The notes: a model not told the origin generated them from the letters alone. DNA of 12,938 nt from T1Sed10-7 sp041685505 (GCA_041685505.1 JAWLFQ010000073.1:1-12938), one strand, 5' to 3'. Shown: positions 6,694 to 12,577, numbered from the stretch's first letter. Numbers and translations: made by a program.

Positions 6694-7419
6694 TCACGTC
6701 GCGTCGTCGGACAGGGCCAGGCGGATGCGTCGGAAGCCCTTGCCCTTGGACTCCACCTTGGCGATCCGTACCGCTCCCACCTCGGTGGTGTCGGCGACAT
6801 GGGTGCCACCGTCGGCCTGACGGTCCAGACCCACGATGTCCACCACGCGCACCTCGGTGAGCGTGGCCGGCAGCAGCGACACCTTGGTCCGGATCAACGA
6901 GGGATCCTGGTCGGCCTCGGACCGGGGCAGGAAGGCGATCTCCACGGGGCGCGCGGCCGCCAGCTGGCGGTTGAGCTCCTCCTCCAGGGTGGCCTTGTCC
7001 TCGGGGTCCCAGTCGGGCAGTTCGAAGTCCAGCCGGCCCACACCCGGCTCCATGTTGCCGCCGGTGACCGGGCTCGCGTACCGCTCCCACACCACCCCGC
7101 ACAGCGCGTGCATCGCGGTGTGGGTGCGCATCAGCCGGTAGCGGCGCTGCCAGTCGACCTCGCCCTGGACCGCGGTCCCGGCTGACGGAAGCCCACCTTC
7201 CAGCCAGTGCCACACCCCTCGCCCATCCTCGGCGACCCGCACCACGGGAAGGCGGTCATCGCCGATGGTGAGCGCTCCGATGTCGTGGGGTTGCCCCCCA
7301 CCGCCGGGGTAGAAGACGGTGCGGTCGAGCAGCACCCGTCCATCGTCGGGGTCGAGGTCGACCACCGTCGCCGCCGCGCTGCGCGCGTACTGATCGGTGG
7401 AGTAGAGGCGCTCGGTCAC
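6694..7419 (-). CDS. AlaX-type alanyl-tRNA editing hydrolase
   Basis: A 241-residue free-standing relative of the AlaRS editing domain, expected to hydrolyse Ser- or Gly-mischarged tRNA-Ala. Visible motifs are FYPGGGGQPHDIG (36-48), the first zinc pair HTAMH (His100, His104) and GGTHVADTTEVG (204-215) with His207. The fold and length fit AlaX-M. In AlaRS and most AlaX proteins the third ligand is a Cys four residues before this His (C-x-x-x-H); here it is Asp203. The start is the GTG at 7419, preceded by GAGGAG eight bases upstream; the frame continues further upstream but without coding character. A TACGGT -10 lies at 7506-7501 and a hairpin in the leader at 7464-7479. It is divergent from the zinc-ribbon gene. 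Confidence 0.9.
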   Translation of the reverse strand: MTERLYSTDQYARSAAATVVDLDPDDGRVLLDRTVFYPGGGGQPHDIGALTIGDDRLPVVRVAEDGRGVWHWLEGGLPSAGTAVQGEVDWQRRYRLMRTHTAMHALCGVVWERYASPVTGGNMEPGVGRLDFELPDWDPEDKATLEEELNRQLAAARPVEIAFLPRSEADQDPSLIRTKVSLLPATLTEVRVVDIVGLDRQADGGTHVADTTEVGAVRIAKVESKGKGFRRIRLALSDDAT

Positions 7420-7463
7420 GATCGGCTCCTCGGTGTCGGCAGCGGGCGCTGGTCGCGGCGGTC

Positions 7464-7479
7464 GAGGCAGCTGTGCCTC
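7464..7479. repeat. Hairpin in the AlaX leader (GAGGCA-GCTG-TGCCTC)
   Basis: Perfect 6-bp arms with a four-base loop, and a further GTCG/CGAC pair outside across a small bulge. It lies between the predicted AlaX -10 (7506-7501) and the GTG start, so it would be in the 5' untranslated RNA. Its role is unknown; it may be an operator in the divergent promoter region. Confidence 0.35.
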
Positions 7480-7500
7480 CCCGACCACTGCGCACCGGCC

Positions 7501-7506
7501 ACCGTA
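7501..7506 (-). promoter_or_regulatory. Probable -10 box (TACGGT) of the AlaX gene
   Basis: TACGGT on the minus strand gives a leader of about 75 bases before the GTG at 7419. Confidence 0.35.
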
Positions 7507-7521
7507 GCGAGACCGAACGCC

Positions 7522-7527
7522 TACCCT
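7522..7527 (+). promoter_or_regulatory. Probable -10 box (TACCCT) of the zinc-ribbon gene, leaderless arrangement
   Basis: TACCCT is followed by seven bases and then the ATG at 7535, with no Shine-Dalgarno sequence. This is the same spacing as for the kinase and tyrS genes. Confidence 0.45.
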
Positions 7528-7534
7528 GGGTGTC

Positions 7535-8143
7535 ATGCGCTGCCCTTCCTGCCGCGACGAGTACGAACCGGACGTCGTCCGGTGTGCCTCGTGTGACCTC
7601 GAGCTGGTCACCGATGAGGAGCTCGAGGCCATGGGCGATGACGCGCCGGTGCCGCAGCCCCGTGCCGCGCGCAACGCCGACGCGGGCCCGCGACCCCTCG
7701 GCCGCTTCCACCCCGACATCGTCCAACTGGTCCTCGACGTGCTGCAGGACAAGGGTGTGGACCACGAGGTGCGCCGCTTCGACGACCACGTCGAGGTGGC
7801 GGTCGACGGCCGGTGGCGGGACGATCTCCGCGCCGAGTTGGTCGTGCGCTGGGACGAGCTGCTGGCAGAGCTCGACGCGGATCTCGGCCCGGAGGTCCTC
7901 GGATCCGGTGCGCACGCCGCCGGTTGGTTCGACGCGCCGCTCGGCAGCTACATCGACCGGGACGGCAAGCTGGTCGTCGACGCGCCACCCGAGGACGACG
8001 CCGACGACCGTCGCACCCTCGGTCCGACGCTGGTCGCCGGTGGCGTGGCGCTGGCCATCGCCGGCTGGCAGGTGGTGGACGTGGGCGCGCTGATCATCGC
8101 GGGCGTCGCGCTGGCGCTGATCGGGCTGTTCATCCCGCGCTAG
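7535..8143 (+). CDS. Zinc-ribbon protein with two C-terminal membrane segments
   Basis: A 202-residue protein. The N-terminus is a zinc ribbon with CPSC (Cys3, Cys6) and CASC (Cys17, Cys20), the usual spacing of actinobacterial small zinc-ribbon proteins that often carry a DUF2007-like domain. A middle soluble part (about 55-155) holds HPDIVQLVLDVLQDKGVDHEV and an acidic stretch. The C-terminus (about 161-199) has two hydrophobic segments separated by a short turn, ending in FIPR. It is probably a cytoplasmic domain anchored by a hairpin of two helices. The ATG at 7535 is directly followed by the zinc ribbon and fits a leaderless start. It is convergent with the DUF5318 gene. The last 99 bases of this contig are repeated after the N gap, which is an assembly effect. 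Function unknown. Confidence 0.8.
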   Translation: MRCPSCRDEYEPDVVRCASCDLELVTDEELEAMGDDAPVPQPRAARNADAGPRPLGRFHPDIVQLVLDVLQDKGVDHEVRRFDDHVEVAVDGRWRDDLRAELVVRWDELLAELDADLGPEVLGSGAHAAGWFDAPLGSYIDRDGKLVVDAPPEDDADDRRTLGPTLVAGGVALAIAGWQVVDVGALIIAGVALALIGLFIPR

Positions 8144-8151
8144 TCGCCCGC
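8053..8151. repeat. 99-bp direct repeat, left copy (end of left contig)
   Basis: Identical over 99 bases to 8252-8350. It covers the last 30 codons and stop of the zinc-ribbon gene plus eight bases. It ends exactly where the N run begins, as expected for two contigs sharing a k-mer-length overlap. Confidence 0.95.
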
Positions 8152-8251
8152 NNNNNNNNNNNNNNNNNNNNNNNNNNNNNNNNNNNNNNNNNNNNNNNNN
8201 NNNNNNNNNNNNNNNNNNNNNNNNNNNNNNNNNNNNNNNNNNNNNNNNNNN
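8152..8251. other. Scaffold gap (exactly 100 N)
   Basis: One hundred undetermined bases, a conventional placeholder for a gap of unknown size. Because both flanks are the same 99 bp, the gap is probably not real sequence. Confidence 0.98.
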
Positions 8252-8350
8252 GGCCATCGCCGGCTGGCAGGTGGTGGACGTGGGCGCGCTGATCATCGCG
8301 GGCGTCGCGCTGGCGCTGATCGGGCTGTTCATCCCGCGCTAGTCGCCCGC
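8252..8350. repeat. 99-bp direct repeat, right copy (start of right contig)
   Basis: Identical to 8053-8151 and beginning at the first base after the N run. It holds a headless copy of the end of the zinc-ribbon gene, without start or zinc ribbon, and should not be counted as a second gene. Confidence 0.95.
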
Positions 8351-8450
8351 ACCGCCGTCCTCACCCGACCGCCGAGCCGCCCGCACCGCCGTCCTCATTC
8401 ATCCCGCGCTAGTCGCCCGCACCGCCGTCCTCACCCGACCGCCGAGCCGC
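8328..8450. repeat. Tandem duplication, 53 bp repeated with 70-bp period
   Basis: Bases 8328-8380 are repeated exactly at 8398-8450. The unit spans the zinc-ribbon gene's last codons and stop (TTCATCCCGCGCTAG), the 18-bp gap and the last codons of the DUF5318 gene. The 17-base spacer (8381-8397) is itself a partial copy of 8348-8364. Together with the 99-bp overlap this suggests that the true junction is simple and the extra copies are a misassembly or a local expansion. Confidence 0.9.
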
Positions 8451-8805
8451 TGGCCAACAGGCGGTAGGACTCGAGGAGATGGTGCCAGTGGCACGCCGTG
8501 CAGACCTCGACGGTGTAGACGGTCAGGTCCCCGTACCGCTCGGCGTGACGGCGCAGCGCCTCCGCGGGCAGGGCACGACCCGAGGGGGTACGCGGACCCT
8601 TCCCCTCGAAGACGTAGGAGACGTGCTTGAGGGTGTCGCGCTGGCACAGCGGGCAGGCCTCGTCCGCGTCGCTGCCGATGTGGGTACCGGCCCGGACCAG
8701 GTCCGGGTGGGCATCGCGGACGTCGTCGAGCGGTCGGGCGCCCTCGATGACCTCGCGTAGCAGCGAACGCCGTCGCAGCCGGTAATCGGTCCGAGCCTCA
8801 CGCAC
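8431..8805 (-). CDS. DUF5318 family protein
   Basis: A 124-residue protein matching the actinobacterial DUF5318 pattern. It has an N-terminal basic helix with DYRLRRRSLL (7-16), then DAHPDLVRAG (31-40), CPLC (51-54), HVSYVFEGKG (61-70), a helix with ERYGDLTVYTVEVC (89-102) and CTACHWHHLLESY (102-114). Two CxxC pairs (Cys51/54 and Cys102/105) suggest one zinc site; this is inference. Biochemical function is unknown; mycobacterial relatives are encoded near a penicillin-binding protein gene, which is not present here. The start is the GTG at 8805, with AGGA and GGAAGG just upstream. The last seven codons lie within the tandem duplication, so the C-terminal SGSAVG should be read with care, though the frame is intact. 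It is divergent from the oligopeptidase gene. Confidence 0.88.
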   Translation of the reverse strand: MREARTDYRLRRRSLLREVIEGARPLDDVRDAHPDLVRAGTHIGSDADEACPLCQRDTLKHVSYVFEGKGPRTPSGRALPAEALRRHAERYGDLTVYTVEVCTACHWHHLLESYRLLASGSAVG

Positions 8806-8840
8806 CGTCCTGCACCTTCCCTGCCCGGCGGTCCCCCGCC

Positions 8841-8856
8841 GTCCCCCGACGGGGAC
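8841..8856. repeat. Hairpin GTCCCC-N4-GGGGAC in the divergent promoter region
   Basis: Six-bp arms with a four-base loop. A TAGCCT -10 candidate on the minus strand (8868-8863) would start transcription next to this hairpin, placing it at the 5' end of the DUF5318 leader. Confidence 0.35.
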
Positions 8857-8910
8857 CTACACAGGCTACGGGCGCGGGCGCACTCGCGCAGGTCCGACCG
8901 CGGTGCGCAG

Positions 8911-8916
8911 TACCGT
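8911..8916 (+). promoter_or_regulatory. Probable -10 box (TACCGT) of the oligopeptidase gene
   Basis: TACCGT lies 28 bases before the ATG at 8945, and the leader contains the GGGAG ribosome binding site at 8934-8938. No clear -35 box is present. Confidence 0.4.
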
Positions 8917-8944
8917 GCCGCCCCCAACGTGCCGGGAGACCGCC

Positions 8945-11206
8945 ATGGCCGACGCCCCACACCCACCGGCGACGGCGCCGACCCACGCGGCGCCTGCCAC
9001 CGCCCGCGAGCACCACGTCGAGGTGCTGCACGGCCACGAGGTCGCCGACCCGTACCGCTGGCTGGAAGCACCGGCCCATGACCCCCGGGTCGCCGCCTTC
9101 ATCGATGCTCAGGACGCACACGCACGCGCGCACCTGGCCGCTCTGCCCGCACGCGCGGGGTTCGCCGAACGGCTCGAGCAGGTCTGGAACCATCCTCGGC
9201 GCGGGACTCCGTGGCGCCGGGGTGGCTGGTGGTTCCAGCTCCGCAACGACGGCCTGCAGGAGCAGGACGTCCTGTGGTGCGCACCGGGTGAGGTCGATGG
9301 GGCCGCTGGACGGCTGCCCGGCGACGAGCGCTGGTCAGCACTGGTCGACCCCGGATCGTGGACCGCTGAGGGCACGGCATCGCTGTCGGGACTGGCCACC
9401 AGCGACGACGGTGCCCTGGTCGCGGTCGGCCGCTCCGACGCCGGATCGGACTGGACCAGCTGGCGGGTGGTGGAGGTGGCCACCGGCCGCTGGCGGTCCG
9501 ACGAGGTGCCGTGGTCGAAGTTCGGGCCGGCGACCTGGCTCCCCGATGGCAGCGGGTTCCTCTACACCGCCTACGACCCCCCGGCAGCCGGACAGGAGCA
9601 CGCGGCAGCGAACCGCGACCAGCAGGTCCGTCTCCACCTCCTGGGTACCTCCACGCAGACCGACGCGCTCGTGCACGCGACGCCCGACCATCCGGAGTGG
9701 GGCTTCCATCCCGCCGTCAGCCATGACGGACGCTGGCTGGTGCTCACCGTCACCCGGGGGACGGATCCCGAGACCGGGGTCCAGGTCGCCAGGATCAGCC
9801 CCGACGGCACCATCGGTGCGGTCGAGACCCTGCTGGGTCCGGGACAGGCGGAGTACGAGCCCCTCGGGGTGCTGGGCGACGAACTGCTGGTGCTCACCGA
9901 CCTGGACGCGCCACTGGGACGCGTCCTGGCCGTCACGCTGCCCGCAGGACCGGTGCCCACCGCAGCCGAGGGCGAGCATCCACCGCGGCGTGAGGTGGTC
10001 GCCGAGGGCGAGGAGCGCCTCCTCGATGCCCGACTGGTCGGTGCCGACCGGCCTGGCGCACCGGGCTGGCTCGTGCTGCACCGGCTGCACCACGCGACCT
10101 CACGGGTGGAGGTCGTCTCTCCGGTCGACGGGACGGCGCTCGGCGACGTGCCGGTGCCATGGCCCGTCACGGTCACGGGCCTGTCGGGCGGACGGCACGA
10201 CGACACCCTCCACCTCGGTATCGGGTCCTTCACCGCACCCGACCGCCTCCTGGCCTGCTACCTGCCCAGCCTGGCCACCGAGGAGGTCTGGCGGCCCCAG
10301 CGGCCGGGCGCCGAGACCGGGATGCCGGCGTCGGATCCCAGCGAGGTGGTGGTCGACCAGGTCCACGTCCACCACGACGGTGTGGCCGTGCCGCTGTTCC
10401 TCGTGCACCGAGGCGATGTCGCCCCCGACGGCGCCCGGCCCACGGTGCTGTGGGGCTACGGCGGCTTCGACATCCCGGTGACGCCGATGCACCGGCCGGC
10501 ATGGCGCACGTGGGTCGAAACCGGTGGGGTGCTCGCCGTGGCCTGCCTGCGGGGTGGTGGCGAGTACGGCCGGGCCTGGCACGACGACGGTCGCCGAGCC
10601 CGCAAGGGGCACGTGTTCGACGACGCCCTGGCCTGCGCCGCGTGGCTGACGGGCCGCCGGCGCGACGAGGTGAGCGCCACGGCGCTGTCCCGCGACGCGG
10701 ATCCTGACGCGGTGTGGACGCGGCCGTCACGGCTGGGTATCGAGGGGAGATCGAACGGCGGGCTGCTGGTGGGGGCCTGCCTCACACGCGAACCCGAGGC
10801 CTTCGGATCGGCCGTGCCCGAGGTCGGCGTGCTGGACATGGTGCGCTTCCACCGCTTCACGATCGGGTGGGCGTGGACCTCCGACTACGGATCACCGGAC
10901 GACCCCGACGACCTGGCGGTGCTGCTGCGCTACTCGCCCTACCACACCGTCGCTGAGGGCCGCTGCTATCCACCGACGTTGCTCACCACCGGGGACACCG
11001 ACGACCGCGTCGTGCCGGCGCACTCCTTCAAGTTCGCCGCCGCGTTGCAGCACGCGCACGCCGGTGACGCCCCCGTGCTGCTGCGGGTCGACCGGTCAGC
11101 CGGCCACGGCGCCGGCAAACCGGTCTCGAAGCTGCTGGAGGAGCGGGCCGACGTGCTGGCCTTCCACGCCGCACACCTCGGACTCACCCTGCCCGGGGGT
11201 CGATGA
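8945..11206 (+). CDS. Prolyl oligopeptidase family serine peptidase (S9A)
   Basis: A 753-residue cytoplasmic peptidase expected to cut short peptides after proline or related residues. The N-terminus has the family motif HGHEVADPYRWLE (29-41). A seven-bladed propeller (about 85-465) follows. The C-terminal alpha/beta hydrolase domain has LWGYGGFDIP (502-511), CLRGGGEYGRAWH (534-546), the nucleophile elbow GRSNGG (Ser603), GDTDDRVVP (Asp686) and SAGHGAGKP (His721), a complete triad. No signal peptide is seen. The ATG at 8945 is chosen because GGGAG (8934-8938) precedes it by six bases; an in-frame ATG at 8903 lacks such a site. An insertion of roughly 20 residues (about 571-592) precedes the nucleophile strand. 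The gene is transcribed alone and ends ahead of a minisatellite and a strong terminator. Confidence 0.95.
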   Translation: MADAPHPPATAPTHAAPATAREHHVEVLHGHEVADPYRWLEAPAHDPRVAAFIDAQDAHARAHLAALPARAGFAERLEQVWNHPRRGTPWRRGGWWFQLRNDGLQEQDVLWCAPGEVDGAAGRLPGDERWSALVDPGSWTAEGTASLSGLATSDDGALVAVGRSDAGSDWTSWRVVEVATGRWRSDEVPWSKFGPATWLPDGSGFLYTAYDPPAAGQEHAAANRDQQVRLHLLGTSTQTDALVHATPDHPEWGFHPAVSHDGRWLVLTVTRGTDPETGVQVARISPDGTIGAVETLLGPGQAEYEPLGVLGDELLVLTDLDAPLGRVLAVTLPAGPVPTAAEGEHPPRREVVAEGEERLLDARLVGADRPGAPGWLVLHRLHHATSRVEVVSPVDGTALGDVPVPWPVTVTGLSGGRHDDTLHLGIGSFTAPDRLLACYLPSLATEEVWRPQRPGAETGMPASDPSEVVVDQVHVHHDGVAVPLFLVHRGDVAPDGARPTVLWGYGGFDIPVTPMHRPAWRTWVETGGVLAVACLRGGGEYGRAWHDDGRRARKGHVFDDALACAAWLTGRRRDEVSATALSRDADPDAVWTRPSRLGIEGRSNGGLLVGACLTREPEAFGSAVPEVGVLDMVRFHRFTIGWAWTSDYGSPDDPDDLAVLLRYSPYHTVAEGRCYPPTLLTTGDTDDRVVPAHSFKFAAALQHAHAGDAPVLLRVDRSAGHGAGKPVSKLLEERADVLAFHAAHLGLTLPGGR

Positions 11207-11231
11207 GCTCACCCCCGGGCGGCGCCGATCC

Positions 11232-11321
11232 GCCGTGCCCGCCGTGCCCGCCGTGCCCGCTGGGCCTGCCGTGCCCGCTATGCACGCTGTACCCAACGTC
11301 CACGCCGTACCCGCTGTGCCC
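11232..11321. repeat. Minisatellite of ten 9-bp units, consensus GCYGTRCCC
   Basis: Ten contiguous nine-base units. Units 1, 2, 3 and 5 are identical (GCCGTGCCC); the others differ by one to four bases (for example GCTGGGCCT, GCTATGCAC, AACGTCCAC, GCTGTGCCC). The array is 26 bases after the oligopeptidase stop and before the shared terminator, in a stretch without a gene. In one plus frame it would read as repeated Ala-Val-Pro and on the minus strand as Gly-Thr-Ala, but neither frame has a credible start or context. Confidence 0.85.
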
Positions 11322-11362
11322 GTGGAGAGATCGCCTACCGCGTCCGCCACACTCCCGCAACG

Positions 11363-11394
11363 CATCGTGCCCCCGCGTGGGCGGGGGCACGATG
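11363..11394. terminator. Bidirectional terminator between the oligopeptidase gene and sodN
   Basis: Perfect 14-bp arms CATCGTGCCCCCGC (11363-11376) and GCGGGGGCACGATG (11381-11394) with a four-base loop GTGG. It lies between convergent genes, 157 bp after the oligopeptidase stop and 42 bp after the sodN stop, so it can end both transcripts. No T-tract flanks it. Confidence 0.85.
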
Positions 11395-11435
11395 TCGCCG
11401 GGGGCGGCCGGTGCGGGACCGCGCTCGGCGAGGAC

Positions 11436-11873
11436 TCAGGAGGTCAGCCACTCGGGCTTGCCACCCTTGGTCTTGTAGAAGATCTCCGAGATCGCGTCGA
11501 TCTTGGCGATGAGGTCCTCGGCGACGGCGACGTCCATGGTCTTCTTGGACTCACCCGCCGCCTTGATGGCGTGCCAGAACATCTCGTGCAGCTCGGGGTA
11601 CTCCTCGAGGTGCGGAGGCTTGAAGTAGTCGGTCCACAGCACCGAGAGGTGGTGCTTGACGAGCTCCGCGCGCTCCTCCTTGATGGTGATGGCGCGCTGG
11701 CGGAAGACCGGGTCGTCGGAGTCGTGGTACTTCTTGGCGCTCATCAGGACCGACTCGGCCTCGATGCGCGCCTGCTCGGGGTAGTAGACCCCGCACATCA
11801 GGTCGCAGTGCGCGTCAGCGGTGCGGGCGGGGCGCACGGGGTTGAGCGCACGCAGGAGGGTGCTCGGACGCAT
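11436..11873 (-). CDS. sodN: Nickel superoxide dismutase precursor
   Basis: A 145-residue precursor; the mature enzyme (124 residues) converts superoxide to O2 and H2O2 at a nickel site. A 21-residue leader ends RTADA, and cleavage would expose His22 as mature His1. The mature N-terminus reads HCDLMCGVYYPEQARIEAE. Ligands His1, Cys2 and Cys6 are present, as are Asp3, Tyr9, Glu17 and Arg47, and the segment HHLSVLWTDYFKPPHLEEYP matches the family core. Two hook positions differ from the Streptomyces enzyme: Pro5 is Met and Asp10 is Tyr. The ATG at 11873 has a strong AAGGAG (11885-11880) six bases away. TAGGCT at 11929-11924 is a likely -10. It is divergent from the sodX peptidase gene, which should remove its leader. 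Confidence 0.96.
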   Translation of the reverse strand: MRPSTLLRALNPVRPARTADAHCDLMCGVYYPEQARIEAESVLMSAKKYHDSDDPVFRQRAITIKEERAELVKHHLSVLWTDYFKPPHLEEYPELHEMFWHAIKAAGESKKTMDVAVAEDLIAKIDAISEIFYKTKGGKPEWLTS

Positions 11874-11879
11874 CCGTTG

Positions 11880-11885
11880 CTCCTT
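11880..11885 (-). promoter_or_regulatory. Ribosome binding site of sodN
   Basis: AAGGAG with six bases to the ATG at 11873, the strongest Shine-Dalgarno sequence on the minus strand of this window. Confidence 0.7.
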
Positions 11886-11923
11886 GGATCGATGAGTCGA
11901 TGGTCGTTCGAGTGGTAGAGGCG

Positions 11924-11929
11924 AGCCTA
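11924..11929 (-). promoter_or_regulatory. Probable -10 box (TAGGCT) of sodN
   Basis: TAGGCT on the minus strand, 50 bases before the ATG, gives a leader of about 44 bases. It lies next to the dyad at 11936-11972, so binding there could control sodN. Confidence 0.4.
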
Positions 11930-11935
11930 ACCGTA

Positions 11936-11972
11936 CGAACGGCGCGACGGACCGTCCGGACGACGCCGTTCG
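11936..11972. promoter_or_regulatory. Nested dyad in the sodN-sodX intergenic region
   Basis: Arms CGAACGGCG (11936-11944) and CGCCGTTCG (11964-11972) are inverted over 9 bp. Inside them is a 10-bp perfect palindrome CGTCCGGACG (11953-11962). A third CGTTCG stands at 11905-11910, so the hexamer occurs at 31-bp steps. The position just upstream of the sodN -10 suits an operator. No Nur-type TTGCAA or TGCAA dyad, the known Streptomyces sodN control site, is visible. Confidence 0.45.
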
Positions 11973-11987
11973 ACACCGGCCGGTGGC

Positions 11988-11993
11988 TATCGT
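11988..11993 (+). promoter_or_regulatory. Possible -10 box (TATCGT) of sodX
   Basis: TATCGT is followed six bases later by a GTG at 12000 that is in frame with sodX. It may start a transcript with a leader of about 140 bases to the Shine-Dalgarno-led start at 12141, or a leaderless longer form. Confidence 0.35.
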
Positions 11994-12128
11994 CACGCTG
12001 TGTCGACGTTCGCAGCCCACGACCGGACGGGTGGCCGTCGCCCTGACGATCTCACCACGAGCCTGCAACGAGCCCGCGGAGAGCCGGCGGCGAGGGCGCG
12101 ACGGGCCCGCGGGGATCCGCACGTCGAC

Positions 12129-12135
12129 GAGGAGG
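12129..12135 (+). promoter_or_regulatory. Ribosome binding site deciding the sodX start
   Basis: GAGGAGG with five bases to the GTG at 12141. This near-perfect anti-16S match makes the internal GTG the better start than the GTG at 12000. Confidence 0.65.
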
Positions 12136-12140
12136 TACCC

Positions 12141-12557
12141 GTGCAGCGGTCGCTCCCCCCGCGGGTCCTGCCCTGGGTCGCCGGGGGGCTCGGGGTGTAC
12201 CTCGGCCTGCTGGTCGCCGATCGCTCCCGCATCGTGGTCCGTGGTCCCTCCATGGCACCCACCCTGCTGGCGGGCGACGTCCTGCTGACGGTCCCCGTCC
12301 ACGGTCCCATCCGGCGGTTGCTGACACCGGGGAGCGTGGTCCTGCTCACCGACCCGCAGGACGAGACGCACCTCGTCGTCAAGCGGATCATCGCGGTCCA
12401 AGACGACCGGGTGTGGGTCGAAGGTGATGACCCCACCCACTCCACCGACAGCCGCCGATGGGGGTGGGTCCCGCACGCACGGCTTCGACGGCTCGTCCTC
12501 CGTCGCTGGCCGCAGCTCCGGACCCCGGTGCGCAGGCAGACGCAACCCCCACGGTGA
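12141..12557 (+). CDS. sodX: Nickel-type SOD maturation protease (S26 signal-peptidase-like)
   Basis: A 138-residue peptidase expected to remove the SodN leader so that its N-terminal His can bind nickel. It has one N-terminal membrane segment (about 8-26). The S26 nucleophile motif VRGPSMAPTLLAGD lies at 33-46 with Ser37, the general-base motif VVKRIIAV at 79-86 with Lys81, and the terminal box WVEGDDPTHSTDSRRWGWVP at 92-111. This is a minimal signal-peptidase fold, as in other SodX proteins. The start at GTG 12141 has a GAGGAGG site five bases upstream. The open frame extends back to GTG 12000, but those 47 codons have many A/T third bases (about 11 of 46) and no conserved content. The basic tail is unusual but short. 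Divergent pairing with sodN supports the call. Confidence 0.9.
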   Translation: MQRSLPPRVLPWVAGGLGVYLGLLVADRSRIVVRGPSMAPTLLAGDVLLTVPVHGPIRRLLTPGSVVLLTDPQDETHLVVKRIIAVQDDRVWVEGDDPTHSTDSRRWGWVPHARLRRLVLRRWPQLRTPVRRQTQPPR

Positions 12558-12560
12558 TCA

Positions 12561-12577
12561 CCGCCGGTGCACGGCGG
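12561..12577 (+). terminator. Hairpin just after the sodX stop
   Basis: CCGCCG (12561-12566) and CGGCGG (12572-12577) form a 6-bp stem with a five-base loop, three bases after the sodX stop. It is also downstream of the convergent right-edge gene, so it could serve both strands. The stem is short and no T-tract follows. Confidence 0.4.

Noticed and set aside
8252..8343. Second copy of the zinc-ribbon gene's end as a pseudogene
   Set aside because: It is exactly the same 99 bp as the left contig end and begins at the N run, so it is best explained as a contig overlap.
11232..11321. CRISPR array
   Set aside because: Units are 9 bp, contiguous and without spacers; this is a minisatellite.
11064..11918. 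Plus-strand frame reading Ala-Val-Pro repeats and continuing opposite sodN
   Set aside because: It starts inside the oligopeptidase gene, crosses the terminator and runs antisense to sodN, whose identity is certain.
11874..12140. Nur box or DtxR/IdeR box controlling sodN
   Set aside because: No TTGCAA/TGCAA dyad is present. TTAGGCTCGCCT resembles only part of the DtxR consensus and overlaps the likely -10, so I did not call it.
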